From Ornithodoros turicata (Eukaryota; Arthropoda; Arachnida; Ixodida; Argasidae): 64,000 nucleotides of DNA. A program made the translations under genes and the position numbers. The notes beneath the pieces were generated by a model. It did not search any database. It saw only the letters and a list, made by a program, of their open reading frames with translations, and was not told the DNA's origin. The stretch covers positions 66,715,687 through 66,779,686 of the forward strand of contig NC_088206.1 of NCBI RefSeq assembly GCF_037126465.1, read 5' to 3'. This document shows positions 45,301 to 57,200 of this stretch, piece by piece (positions within the stretch are counted from its first letter, which is position 1; each line of letters opens with the position of its first letter).

Positions 45301-48300
45301 CTTTTAATAGCTGCAATGCTCATTGTACGTAGCACTGCCGTATACAGCTGTAAACTTTTGTAACATTTTATTTCTTCATTTTTTCAGGCGTTTCCCTGCA
45401 TATCTACTGGAGTTTACCGTAAGTGTCCTCCTAAATAGGATAATGCAGCAGTAACTACAAAATCAATGTGTCTATACGCATATATTTAATTTTGTTAGAT
45501 TATCCAAACAAGGCAGCAGCCCATGTAGCGCTCTCAACGACAAGGGAGTGGCTTGAAGTGGAAGATAACGCGAGCAAGGTGAGTTTTTGTGGTGCCTGAT
45601 GTTCATACACTGAAAAGAAAGAGACAAGTACTTACGCCTGCACTCACCTGATGCGACTTTCATATTCAGAACTTGTAGAGCCCGAAGTTTTCAGGAAATA
45701 ATTTTTTTTTCTAAATTCGGGGAGTCAAAATCGGGTAAACAAAACATGCTCTCTAAATTCATGCAAATTTAGGCAGAAAAAATTCCAGTACGCTAAATTT
45801 GGGGAGAAATTGGGCTCACTTATTCAAACTAACTGAACTAGTTCGGGTTGAACCCTAAAACTTCAGGCTCTAAGAATTAGTTGCGGTTCGTGTCTTCAAT
45901 GCATGTGCAACATCATTAATAAAGCTTCAGCTTCCATGGAATAGCCTTAGAGAAATAAAAGCAGGGAATTTAGCAATTTCACACATGTGCCAGCTTAGTT
46001 GTCCATGTTGATGTGTCTCATTGATGACAAGTGTTGACAACGGTAATGTTCTGACTGGGGGTGGCTGGTACGAGCTTAAAGTGTTCATGCTAGCAGTGTG
46101 ACATCTGTCTCGTTGGTAAGTGGTGTGACATGAAAACTTTGACGTCACGGCATGATGTGAAAACTGAATGTTTTGTCTCGTAGAATAATGTTATTATGTA
46201 CTGTGTAACTGCTTCCCAATGCATACGTCAAATCTCTTGCTCCGTTTTTATGGAGTACAGTGAGGATTGGTGTGTCATACTCTCACAAATTCAATATTTC
46301 GAGACCTACATAGACATGACTTCGAAACACGTCTGGACAGATTGGATCCAATGTATTAGATACGAGAGCTAGTGTGCTTCCTACTGCTCAACAAGAAATT
46401 CAGCAAGCTTTGTTTGTTGCACATATACATAGGATTTGCTGCTTATTTTATAAGATTTATTAGATGTAGATATTTATTGGTGAGAAAATGTTACTGAAAG
46501 CTTTGTAGCTGACCGTACCGCCAGTTGGTAGAGGGCTCTCGTTTACATAGAGCCTGAAGTTCTAGGGTCTTACCCGATCCTTCTCCGAATTTGCACCCCG
46601 AATTGAATGTTGCCTCTTTAGGGTGAAACGCGATTTTTACCCTGCAAACTGCCCTCGCTGGGATGTCTGTAGGAATGCACTAACTTACTTGTTTGGCAGC
46701 AAATGCAGTTAAGTCACCGTTTCGACCAAACCACTACAGTTAGGTTGAGTAACTGAGCCAGATTCCTCCCCGAATTTAGCTTACTGGAAGTTTTTTCACC
46801 AGTTTTTTCAGTTTTTTCTGACCCATCTCACAACATTGTGATCGGATTGGACTATTTTCCCGCGCAGACGCTAGAAGCAGGACTTGACCGCATGACACGC
46901 TCAGGACTAATCGTCGTTTCAGATTATATCGTCCTCTTTTCAGATTAAAAAAAAAATAGTTTTGCTGTTTGAGAGCAGAAATTCGGTGACGCTGAGCGTT
47001 GCGAGTAAAATGGTGGGTGTACCCGCACTGCATCAGCGGGTATTCCTGCATCATATGCCCCGGGTCGTGGTGGGTGCTGTGGCACATCGGTGGGTGTTGT
47101 GCGGGTATGAATTTACCTAGTCCCACTCAGCTCTAGTTATAAGTAGGGCCTGACTTTTTAGGGTTAAACCCGTATCCACCCGATATTTAGCCCCCGAACG
47201 AAATCTGTAAAATTCGGGTTTAACCCGAATCTACCCGAAAACATCCGGGTCGCGTGGCACACTCATAAGCGTGCATTAAAATAAAGTTTGATAACATTGC
47301 TAAACATTAGTTCCATGTTAAGCGAAATTTTTATTAAACAAAAAAAATCACCTGAATACACCCGAATTCCTGACGACAGAATATGCCGTAACGGGATTTA
47401 ACCCGAATACACCCGAATGTTCAAATGAAAAACATCACTCGATATTTACCCCCCGAATTTGGCCAAAAATAAAACCCGAAAAAGTCAGGCCCTAGTTATA
47501 AGCTAGCAACTCAACTTCTGATGATTCTGATTGTCATCATGTCTGTGTCACAATCCATCCCCTATCACTCCCTATCTATCTCCCTGAATTGATTTTTGTT
47601 TTTGTTTTTTTCTGAATGCGGGAAAGTCAAATTTTCGACTGAATTACCTCTTATTCTTAAGCTCGCGATGCAAAAATGCAAGAGCACTGCTGCCAGCAGC
47701 AACAGATGCGACACACATGCCGATGGTGGTATGTGCAACGTGAACTGTAAAATTGCTGGAAAAAATCATGAGTCGCACGGCTGAACTCTGCGGCATATGT
47801 GTGATTTGGTGCACTTTTGTCCAAACAAGTGTTTCTTGATTTTCACTAGCCCTACCGTACGCGAATGTATGCCTGATCTCACTCCAAATCAAGGATTAAG
47901 AAGCACTCCGCAAAATACTCTCCAAATTTGTGAAAGGCATCTAACCCGAAAAAGATGACACCTGCCCAGAGTGCAAGACACCCTCAAGAATGGCCTGGAA
48001 TGGCAGACACCTGAAGAAATTCAGATAAACCAGGTTTCCTGAATTCAGCAACGTACTAATCGGTAGCACCCAATTGTACAGACACATTTATTTGCCTCCA
48101 GTCATATTTATTACCACTCTTTTCCTCTGTTTTAATTAGACGATTATTTATTTGTGTCCCACGGCTCACTAAACATTGCAAGTACGTAGATTGCTAAAGG
48201 TGAGACGTCGTTTTTAAACAGCAGGATGAATCAGCAACGTTAAGATGTGGCTTAAGTGTCGGGTAACGGATCGAGCGTGTGCTTCAGGGATATAAAGGTA

Positions 48301-48454
48301 GCAAGCCGCAGGTGTTTGTAGCGGAGTGAAGTAGATGGGTAAATTATAAATATCTTTGATCCTCTTTCAGGTGGACAGGATAATATACTGTTTGTTTCTG
48401 GACAAAGACGTCAGCATATATGAGGAACTGCTGCCAGAGTATTTTCCTCTTTGA
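39397..48454 (+). CDS. Macrod: MACROD-type macro-domain ADP-ribosyl hydrolase, complete (7 coding exons)
   Basis: The exons are 39397-39505, 39581-39709, 40452-40568, 42633-42736, 45388-45418, 45499-45578 and 48371-48454 (stop TGA 48452-48454). All introns are GT-AG and phases join exactly, giving 217 aa. The N-terminus is short and basic (RRRHYKTKK). The macro domain fills the rest: [20 protein letters not shown] with Asn71, [14 protein letters not shown] with Asp81, [19 protein letters not shown] (about 109-127), [13 protein letters not shown] (154-166, phosphate loop), and the C-terminal strand [12 protein letters not shown]. The Asn and Asp correspond to the residues used for ADP-ribose hydrolysis in MACROD1/MACROD2. 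Family role: removal of mono-ADP-ribose from acidic side chains and hydrolysis of O-acetyl-ADP-ribose. MACROD1 has a long mitochondrial leader; this one does not. Whether a noncoding 5' exon exists is unknown: a CAG at 39380-39382 could be an acceptor. Confidence 0.93.
41692..42122. repeat. Long palindrome, ~200-bp arms, in MACROD intron 3
   Basis: The left arm 41692-41891 (starting CGACACAAGAAGACACACA) and the right arm 41913-42122 (ending TGTGTGTCTTCTTGTGTCG) are near-perfect inverted copies around a spacer of about 20 bases. The arms contain GTGCTTGTGCAATTCAG and TTGTTGATAGTGGAGCCTC, which look like a retroelement terminal repeat. The near identity points to a recent inverted duplication or a foldback insertion. 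Confidence 0.85.
43152..43360 (-). repeat. (GTT)n-tailed interspersed repeat, copy 2
   Basis: Begins with CAACAACTTTATTTTGAGATG and matches 55092-55305 over about 200 bases ('gatgaatgcggagtttcatc' against 'gatgaatggggagttccatc'; 'gtccagaaagatcaagagagctttg' against 'atccagaaaggtcaagagagcttt'). Read on the - strand it ends in a GTT-type tail, as does the + copy at 4556-4690. Confidence 0.7.
43655..44004. mobile_element. hAT MITE family A, copy 1 (TSD GTTATAAG)
   Basis: The termini are TAGGGCCTGACTTTT and, inverted, AAAGGTCAGGCCCTA. Exact 8-bp target duplications GTTATAAG are at 43647-43654 and 44005-44012. The TA-purine-n-G terminus and 8-bp target are hAT hallmarks. The interior is rich in TTCGGG/CCCGAA words. 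It lies in MACROD intron 4. Confidence 0.9.
44013..44359. mobile_element. hAT MITE family B, copy 1 (shares TSD with neighbour)
   Basis: The termini are TAGAGCCTGAAGTTTTCGGG and, inverted, CCCTAAAACTTCAGGCTCTA. It is flanked by GTTATAAG at 44005-44012 and 44360-44367. Because the left duplication is also the right duplication of the family A copy, one element inserted exactly at the target copy of the other. Confidence 0.9.
44368..45387. other. Rest of MACROD intron 4
   Basis: No exon. The 98-aa frame at 44669-44965 (+) has no recognised domain. The 3' end of the intron has a T-rich tract and acceptor CAG at 45385-45387. Confidence 0.4.
45676..45872. mobile_element. hAT MITE family B, copy 2 (internally deleted)
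   Basis: The termini are TAGAGCCCGAAGTTTTC and ACTTCAGGCTCTA inverted. The flanks AGAACTTG and AGAATTAG agree at six of eight bases, a decayed target duplication. The middle of the family B unit is missing. It lies in MACROD intron 6. Confidence 0.75.
46548..46800. mobile_element. hAT MITE family B, copy 3 (reverse, truncated)
   Basis: Begins TAGAGCCTGAAGTTCTAGGG and continues as a reverse-oriented family B body ('gaatttgcaccccgaattga', 'gacatcc..' complement words, 'actgagccagattc'). It fades near 46800 where other sequence begins; the far terminus is missing. Confidence 0.65.
47144..47494. mobile_element. hAT MITE family A, copy 2 (reverse orientation, TSD GTTATAAG)
   Basis: Near-identical reverse complement of the copy at 43655-44004 over its full 350 bases. 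It is again flanked by exact GTTATAAG duplications at 47136-47143 and 47495-47502. The sequence just before the left duplication (CACTCAGCTCTA, ending 47135) looks like the end of yet another hAT-type element. Confidence 0.9.
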
Positions 48455-48562
48455 GTCCTCCGTCAACCTGAGTGTTAGAACACAAAGGAAACTAGTAATT
48501 TTGTGGTGAAAGTTTTGTTCTCAGTTCAAAGGCAAAATGTAAGGTGCATTCCCTCTAAAAGT

Positions 48563-48568
48563 AATAAA
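48563..48568 (+). terminator. Polyadenylation signal AATAAA for MACROD
   Basis: Canonical hexamer 109 bases after the stop codon, followed by GT-rich sequence (TTTGTGCCAGCTGTGTCTGTGTTGTGG) as expected for a downstream element. Confidence 0.65.
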
Positions 48569-48584
48569 AGTTTGTGCCAGCTGT

Positions 48585-51500
48585 GTCTGTGTTGTGGAGT
48601 GACTCTTTGCCCGTGATCCATGACCTCTTTGGACATTGATGCACTTCCTTTGCTCTTTCACAGGTTAGTAAGTTTTTCTTTTTTCTCTTTTTAAAAATGA
48701 AATTGTGTCAGCTTCTGCGATGTTGCAATCGGTAGTCACATGTGCAGCGATATTGCAAGCACAAATTCCTTGGAACAAGTCCATTTGAGTTTGCAAAGGA
48801 ACAAAGTCACGTCACATCAAGCAATTAATTGGAAGTTTAACACACAACATTTTTGTGTAAGGCTATGTGATGCTCATTTGCATCTGCAAGGCGAGTGTTG
48901 ACCATTCTCTGTTGTCCCTCTCTTCCCGTACATTCCGTCCAAGGTCGTCTGCTAGAGCAGCAAAAGAAATAACGCCGGTGACCCAGATTGCGATACAGTG
49001 TACGGGCAGCTCATCAAAGTTGAAATGATTCAAAGTAATCATAATTTCTGAGCCACGAAGTATTTTATTGTTTTGTCACGCGTAAAATTGACGGAGAAGA
49101 TAAAAATTCAACAGGCTAGCGCAGCATCCACGATCTCGGGTTACCGGAAGTATAAAACGCTGCCCAGGAAGTACGTAAGGCGAGAGCAACAGGCTGTTAC
49201 CGTAAACTAAACATCACCCCCTTCATCTATATTTTCAGGACTTCATCGATTTTTCAGAGGTACTACTCCTCTATCGTGTATCGCGTCTTTTAAATATAAC
49301 GTGATATATGTTTTCGCTGTCGTTGAACGAATAGGTAATGCGTTATTCGAAAACATTTTCTGAAGGATAACCTCGGCGGGCACGCACGACAGCAGAAGTA
49401 ACGGCGGCTGCTGCAACGTACACAAGGATAGGAAAGCCAACATAGCATCACACGAGGTGGAACGGCTGCGGGAATGTTTACGTATTTTATACCAGTGATT
49501 TCTTTGTAAGTACCTTTTGAAATTGTTGTGTCAGTGGTAATTTGTGAAACGGGGTTCTTTCGAGACCCTGTAGCGTCCCATCGCGCTCTGAAACCATCAG
49601 GAAAGTCTGTGCTAGCTTGCGAAACTCTCCATGTGCCGCTAGGCTTAATTGCCTCACACAAACATCCTGCCGTCGATTAGTATTTACAGGTGTACCTGAA
49701 ATCAGTGGCGTATATTGAGTGTCTGACCGTGTGTTTGGAATTTGGCCTTACGGATGTGCAGCACGATGCTTGGTATACAACAGACCAAATACCTACGAGG
49801 CCATTTTTGATTGCCCCAAATAGCTTCCTATCGCCGGGTTCATGCAACCGGAGGGATTTAAAGGGAGTCATCTCATGTTTTATGTTCAAGAATTTGTATT
49901 ACGTGAGTTCGGGATTGGACAACGCAGCACGATAGCTTTGCACTAATGTAACGTGGACCACTGTAACGTGTACAGTTGTGCATGCAGCCCCAGATACCAG
50001 AGTGAAATGGTGCACTGAAACAGCGAGAACCTCATTACGTTTTGATAATCGTACAACACCGATGAGGTTCTGCTGTGTTATCAATTTGTTTTTGTAAAAC
50101 AAAATGTCTGGCATGTGTGAATCTTTTGTGCGAATACGATGTGGCTCTTGAGTATCTCTATTCTTGCTATATATTGTTTGTTGTTGTTTGCATGTTGCCT
50201 TTCGTGCGCGTTGCACGCGAAGCTTTGAAAAAGAGAAAAATGCATAAGTAAGGCTTCCTCAAGTTTAAGTATGGCGTCATCACGTGACCTCTCGATATCA
50301 GCGGCACGGTGTTGCTATCGTGTCGTCTGCTAAATAGGCAGGAGTGGGCTTCAGCAATTACGTCGTCTGCATTTTTGTGTCTTTTCTACGTCTGCTCATC
50401 TCTGTCTGGCGATGACATTGAGGTACGGTCACCTGTCTCCTAAAGGGAACTTCCTTAATGCTACTGATTGAGTACGATGCATGTGGAATACACCAATCCC
50501 TTCAAAAATAATACAATATACACCGACAGTGAGGTTGCCTTCTGCTGACCGATCGACTTGTTTTCGTCTCCGTCAGCCACGGTGCTATGTAATGCAGCAT
50601 CCACAAGTACTGACCGCAGGCGTAACTTTATAACTGTTTCGCACGAAGCAGCATTTAGAGTATTCATTAGACTGCAATCAGTAAACAACCTTTCGATTGC
50701 ATCAGAAGCCTACGGTTAATACAACATTACGGATGGCATGCAAAGCGACCGTGTTTATAGCTACTCCGTTCGCCGCACCTTTTCTGGCTTCTTCCACGCA
50801 TCATCGTGGACGCCATATTGGTTGCCATGGTGATGTGACGCGTGAGATGTGTCCCGCACTTGGATGATAATCGGATTGTCGTCTGCTTGTGCGTAGAGAG
50901 AAATTGACGATTCTTTTTTGCGTCACTGGCAGGAGGTGTTGCTATTATTGTTTACGTCGTCACTTTTCGTTACGCGTTGTGACGTCCTCGTTGCGTGGCG
51001 CGCAGAAGCAGCTCTCATTTGTCTCCTGTCGTCTGCATTCTTATTACCTATATTCCTTATGCTGGCGTCGCAAGTGAGACAGGTTAATGCGGCAGAGGTG
51101 TAATATGCACTTTGAAAGAAAGAAGCATAAATTTGTGCACTTGGGAAGGTACATGGGATTAGTGTACTTCAGTAGGTGACCCACTTTGTACAACCGGAAG
51201 CAGGCGTGAAATGGGCTTTTGGAACTACCAAGCTCAATTACAAACTTCGTCTTTAGTAGCATTTATGCGAAACATTCATTCAGATTTTCACGTAGTTTTG
51301 GTGATGAATCTGGTGGTGATAAGCAATAAATGGTAGGAAAATTGCTGTAAAATATTGTAGCAATATTGGGCAAGACGTGAGTGGCCTCTGCGTCGGGGGA
51401 ACGGCTTGAGAAAAAGCACTCCCCGAATTAACTGGTGTCTTGCCGATGAGATTTTAGAAAGGTAGATGTGCACTAATTGGATTACATGTGCTTCGAATGA

Positions 51501-54217
51501 TCAGCTCGTGAGACGCTATTTCGAGAGAACAGCTGGAACCGCTAGATTTTTTTGTCTGGAGCTGAACGATTATTTATCGAGTTGCATCTGTTGCAGTGCA
51601 TTTTACTTGTCTCCCGCCGGTGGTCGCATAGCGACGGGTGGCAGTATTCCCGATGTCACGTGGCCTCGGCGGTCGAAAAGGACGCTGCGGAGCGTTGCCG
51701 TGGTAACCGCGGTTGTCGCGCATGCGCTTAGCGGGCGGTACTTCGCCGTGCGTGATTGCTGCGTGAGCTGCTGTCGTCTGCTTTGAGTAGATTGAGTGTG
51801 TGTGTCTTCGGCATATGTAATTTCATTTTTAACACTTCCTTAAAATTCGGGATCGGATCAGCATCGGTTTCTAAGGTGTGTTGTACTTGTGTAGGCAACG
51901 GGACCATTTGATTAATTTCATTCACCGATGGCTCCGAATCGCCTGCATTTGTGACTACATGCGTGATGTGATAGTGAATTTATGTGGGTACGGCGTTGAA
52001 AGGGATACGAAGTTTGTTAAATCTGTCTCTCTTCTAGTTTGGGCAGTTAACTCATTGGTCAGTGGTCGTAATCATTGTGTGGATCTTTGCCATGAGCGCT
52101 TTCGTACAAAATTACGTTCTCTTACGAGAAAACAGAGGGGAAAGGGCATATGCCCTGCCACCTTATTATCGGTCTTGCAACCTGTACGTCTAAGTGAATA
52201 CTTTGTCACTCTTCTTCACGTAGATTGTCTCTCTCGTTTCAGACTGTAACGTGCCTCAGGATCTGTTTCTCTATGCCAGCATTTACTAAGGACGAGGAGT
52301 TGCTTCAACGCAGAAGACTTCGACAGAAGGTAGATGTTGTAGACTTTGAACGCATCCTGTGCCGCGGTTGTGTGGGTGGCAGAGTTCTGCGATGGCGTCT
52401 TCTGTTTTCTCAAAACCAGGAAGGGGGTTTGGGCTCAGGAGCGTCTTGTCGCCGTGGCAACGGCGTCAAGTACCGATTGCGTTCGTTTCTGGCATGACGT
52501 CGTTTGGCTTCTCGCTGTACTGAAATGGCTTCTCTATTCGCGGGTTATCACAAAAATGAGTGGCACGACTGCTATTCAGTCTCTGATTCGCGATCACTGC
52601 TTGGCTTGCGTTAAAGGTTCGTTCGACGGGACCCCAAGAAATATTGTGATGGGACATCTTCTAAGGAGACATGGGACATCTTCTCACGCAGATAACAAGC
52701 AAAAAAAAAGAAAAGAGTATGGCTTGAGCAAGCACGTGTGTGTGTGTAAGTCACTCTGGCGAGGTGGAGGAGTGGTACCGCTTTTCTTTTTAGATGGTAG
52801 CCTAGCAACCACCAGCATGGGGTGTGACGCGCGAAGAGGAAAATCCACGGTCTCGTAAACAAACGTGAAGTCTCGAGACAGCGACTTGACGAAACTCTTC
52901 TGCTTTAGCTTCGTCTGCAATAACTTACGCAGAAGTCGATTCTGAACGCTTTCCATTTTTAGACAGTCCTTTTGGGCACAAACTATTCGTTTCTTTTTTG
53001 TTTTTCAGTGAAGTGCGCAGTCTTGGAGAGCTGTCGTTTTTTTTTCTCTCTCATAATCTGCTGTTTGAGATTGGCCGTTGCTATGACGCTTCAGCGCGTT
53101 GCTAGGGGCACCGTTAAGTGTCTGTGTACACATGCGGTTTCGAAGATTTGTAACCCCGCGTTGGAAGTGCGAATCATTTCGTGACCATGTTGGTGTCCTG
53201 GATACCGGTTCACGTGTGCTGGGTGAGCAGTTCGGGTGCGTATCGATGTCGTCGCTTCGAGGCTAAGCTGCCTGTCGTTGTCGCCGAGCCGTCAAAATGC
53301 GTGATGCGGGCGAAGATACGGGCTTTATTGCGGCTGTTAGCATCTAAATGATATGGAAGTTTGTGTGGAGGTGGTAACTGCTTGACGAATAGCTATAGAT
53401 TGCGGATCTGTTGTTTGTGTGAAACGCAATTGCGAGAAACTAATCGTGCTTTGAAGATATGGCACATTAATTATGGCAAATCGTCCGTCTAAAGCAAAAA
53501 TATAATTTCATGCACATACACATAGGTGTGGTTATCGTGTGCAAATGCTGCATTGCGCGCGATGTCGCCCAGGGACCAACGCGGGGCCATGCAAGATTGC
53601 GCGCGTAGCTGCGAGCGTTCACGTGAATCACGTGACCTGCTGCGTGACACACACACATCTTTATATATATATATATGTATATATACCCGCAAAGTTCTTT
53701 ATATCTATATAAAGGACTTTGCGCGCGAGGTCTCTTGGGCTGTCAGCACTTTAAATCTGCTCACTTTTCAATAACGCGTTGAAATTTTTGGAACACTGGT
53801 TAAAAATGGGGCCGTGGTTGAAGTTTTATCAACATCATCTTATCCACGAGTGGACCGATTGCCCGAAAATGTGTCAGAATTCGCAAGGAACGAAGCTCCC
53901 CATATAGTTTGAGAACGTCAGTTTCACTTTTGTATGTTAACGATCCCTGCAGGATCATTGCACAGTTTTTCTACTGGCCTATTTTACTGTATGCCTTGTG
54001 CAAGCTCATTGGCCTCACTATTTTCCCGTGGCATCTTTCTCTGACAGGGAAAAACATAGCTATCACACATGTGGAAAGTAAAAATTCTAATTCGGCCCTT
54101 TTCGCTTTTCTTTTTGTGCAAGTTCTCTCAACCAGTGCTTATATATTTTTGAGAGGAGCTGCGGTTTCTTATTAGATAAGTGGTTGACCTTGACACGTGA
54201 CCTTGGTGCCCAATTTC
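48585..54217. other. Intergenic region between MACROD and FOXN, with second GCAGACGAC cluster
   Basis: No exon could be recognised; noncoding first exon(s) and the promoter of the forkhead gene probably lie here. A TA microsatellite is at 53663-53690. The + and - frames of 60-170 codons overlap and have no domains. Confidence 0.45.
48944..51781 (-). promoter_or_regulatory. Cluster 2 of the GCAGACGAC word (all on - strand)
   Basis: Exact GTCGTCTGC (the reverse complement) is at 48944-48952, 50322-50330, 50362-50370, 50878-50886, 51028-51036 and 51773-51781. One- or two-mismatch forms are near 50388 and 52905. All six exact copies point towards the MACROD gene, opposite to cluster 1. They lie 2.5-5.3 kb before the first FOXN coding exon. 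Confidence 0.5.
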
Positions 54218-54251
54218 AGCAGGGACGAGAAGGGTGTCCCTGCCAGCAGCC

Positions 54252-57200
54252 ATGGCGGTAGAGGAACAGCCAATGAGAGAAGATGCAGCCTTTGCTCGCC
54301 CTCCGCGCCAGAATAGCAGCCAGGGCATCGGGGCAGGCGAGGAGGGCTTTCCCCCCGCGGGGGGCACGCCCCCCCGCAGTGGCAGTCCCCCGGATGGCGG
54401 GGGCACCCGTGCAGGATCCGCTGCCGACGATGAGCTGACCAGCCTCACTTGGCTTCAGGACACAAATCTCCTGCGGAAGCTACCGGGAAGCTCCGCCGGT
54501 GGAGCGGGCGGACAGCCCAGGTCAACGAGAGTGGCGGATGACGGAGAGGCCGGAGAGTGGAGTGCGGGGCAGGTGCCCTACAATCCGCAGGTTAGGGATG
54601 AGGTTGATGCAAAGCGTTTGTTGAAAAACCCTTCTGGTGCCTGGGAATTTACGGCTGCTGGACGATTGTGGCCTGTTTTTTTTTTCTACAAAGACTTATT
54701 CCTGAGAACGTAAGATACAAAATCGATTATGTTGATCCAGAAAATAAGTTCTGTTTGTGAATAGTGGAGAGCAGTTACTGTTGTGGGAGTGTTGGTTTGA
54801 CTACTGCGAATCGCTCGTTGATTTGACTACTGCAAACGACTCTTCATGGACGATCCGCTAGTATCATCCTCAGGACGTTCTGCGGATCCATATTGAAGGA
54901 CCAGAACATGGTGACACTTTTGGACGTACTGAGGGCCGTGTGCGTTCTTTGGGGTATTTAAGTGAGAGGTGGCATCATTCGATGATGTGGGGATGCAAAA
55001 ACTGATGCCGGGCTGCAACAACTGCTCGAATAATGGTATAAAAAAACTGCCTGGAAATGTTAAGATATACGGAACCCAGTGGGGAAAAAACAAACAACAA
55101 CAACTTTATTGCGACATGATGAATGGGGAGTTCCATCACCAGGGGCGGTACTCTACCCCATTGCTAGATGATGCGGGGAATTAAATAAGCCCTTTCACAA
55201 TAAGGATTGAAGTCCTATGGCATCCAGAAAGGTCAAGAGAGCTTTCACGGCAGAGCGTTGGTAGGACTGGATGTGACCAGGGGCCAAGCATCTTGAAGCA
55301 TTCAGGGACCAAGCATTTTAACAAGTATCAGTTTTTTTGTTGTTTATTTTTAATTGTCTGCATGAACTTATTTTCTGGATATCCCCCATTTAGATATCTC
55401 TATCATCTGGATATCTGTAATAGGTGTGCCCATAGTAGTAATGCAGCGAAAATGCAACTGCGACCTTTCAAGGGCACGTGCTCTCAAATGCAGGTGCACG
55501 TTACTGCAAAGCCCCCTTACTCCTTCAGCTGCCTCATCTTCATGGCAATCGAGGAGTCCGCCACCAAGGCACTTCCCGTGAAAGACATTTACGCCTGGAT
55601 CCTTGCCCGGTTTCCCTACTTCCAGAATGCCCCCACGGGTTGGAAAAACTCCGTGCGCCATAACTTATCCCTCAACAAGTGCTTCCGAAAGGTAGGTCCG
55701 CCGGCCACTCCGCCGCACGGGAGATTGGCACTGAACCTCTTTTTTTTTCGTATCGCCCGTGAAGGTGGACCGTGAGAAAGGTGTGGGCAAGGGTTCACTG
55801 TGGTGCATCGACCCCGAATACCGCCCTGCGCTGGTGCAGGCGGTGCGCAGGGCCCCAGCTTTTCCCCAGGGGCTGTGGGGTACATCTGCCTCCAGCCCTG
55901 TTGTAGTGCCTTCTTCCCAAAGCAGGTACTCTATTTTGGAGAGATTTCTGCATGAAATACCTTCAGTGTTCCTCCGAGCTCGGGGTAGAGCACAGCAGTA
56001 AGGGGCTGATTTTATCATTATTCGAAAGAAAACACTGTCGCTTTGTCTACCAACCTGGAAAACGGGGAATTTTCGTGCAACTGGAAAAGTCATGGGATTG
56101 TCAGGGAATTTGCCAAAAAGGCAGCTGAAGTTGGGGAAAATTGCAGAGAAGTGGTGTCACGATGCGCAGTGCATCGTGAGTGCTGATGAGTGGTTGAGTG
56201 GCCACGCCACAGCAACGTTGCCGCGAGTAGCAGTTCACCAATACCACAAGCGCGGAGTCGGAAAAGTAGGGCAGTCTTAGTAATTCCTCAATAAATGATC
56301 TCTTTTATGAGGGATCTTTATCGAAACGTAGCAGCACGCACAAAGTTCCCTATGTTTCGGTCAGGGAATTGGCTTGAAATGGTCGGTGAAAACCTGGAAA
56401 AGTCGGGGAATCTGAAGGCCGCAGTTTAGTAGACATCCTGACAAGGGTGTTTGGGAACCTGAAGCAGTACTGGAACAGAGCCAGTGCAGAAAGTTCAGTT
56501 ATTCCTATTCCTTCTCTTATATTACTTCAATGTGTGTGACACAGTCTAGCAGGTTGCAGAGGGTTCTTGTACTGCTAGGCCCTGAAACTGTAACATCCTG
56601 GACAGGTTCACAAAACTTCAACTTCATTCTTGGCAGTAATGTGCAATACCACTTCCTTTCTCATTTCAGTAGTGATCAGCATTCTGACTCTCTGCCAACT
56701 ACCAATGTTCCTTCACCCTGTAAGTTTCCATTACAAGCCACCAGGGACATAGCGTGTCTCATGTCATGTTTTGATTCCGTACAGCTCTGTTTCCCTTCTT
56801 GTCAAAGAGATTAGCAGCTTCTTCAACAAAAGGTGAGCACCTACCCCCACCAGTTGAGAGTCGGTGGTTGCGGAAGCAGTACGACAACCGGGATGCCTCG
56901 TTCTCGGCAGTCCAGGTCGTTATATAACTGCGAGAGTATACTGCGTTGGTTTACTGGCCAGTTTGTGACTTCATTGCTCATTGGCCTATGCGCCAACACA
57001 ACATATAGGCTGCACTACGAACTGTCCAGATTCTGCGAATTTGTGACAAGAGTGATAATATCGCCGGTTACGCTTCCAGACCAGGACGTGGACGCTGCCG
57101 CAACGATGCTGGCGCTGCAGAATGGTCCGAGCCTTCTTCTCCTCCGCAGTGAGTTTTGTGCGTTGGACAGTGATTGATTGATATGCTCCTTGATGTGGCT

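Noticed and set aside
46510..46546. tRNA-like word ACCGCCAGTTGGTAGAGGGC as a tRNA gene
   Set aside because: Only the D-arm half is present; no anticodon arm or box B follows, so it is at most a SINE head fragment interrupted by the MITE at 46548.
51466..52858. Frames of 106-170 codons upstream of FOXN as possible first exons
   Set aside because: No conserved FOXN sequence, no matching donor phase to the 54220 acceptor that I could defend, and overlapping frames on the - strand.
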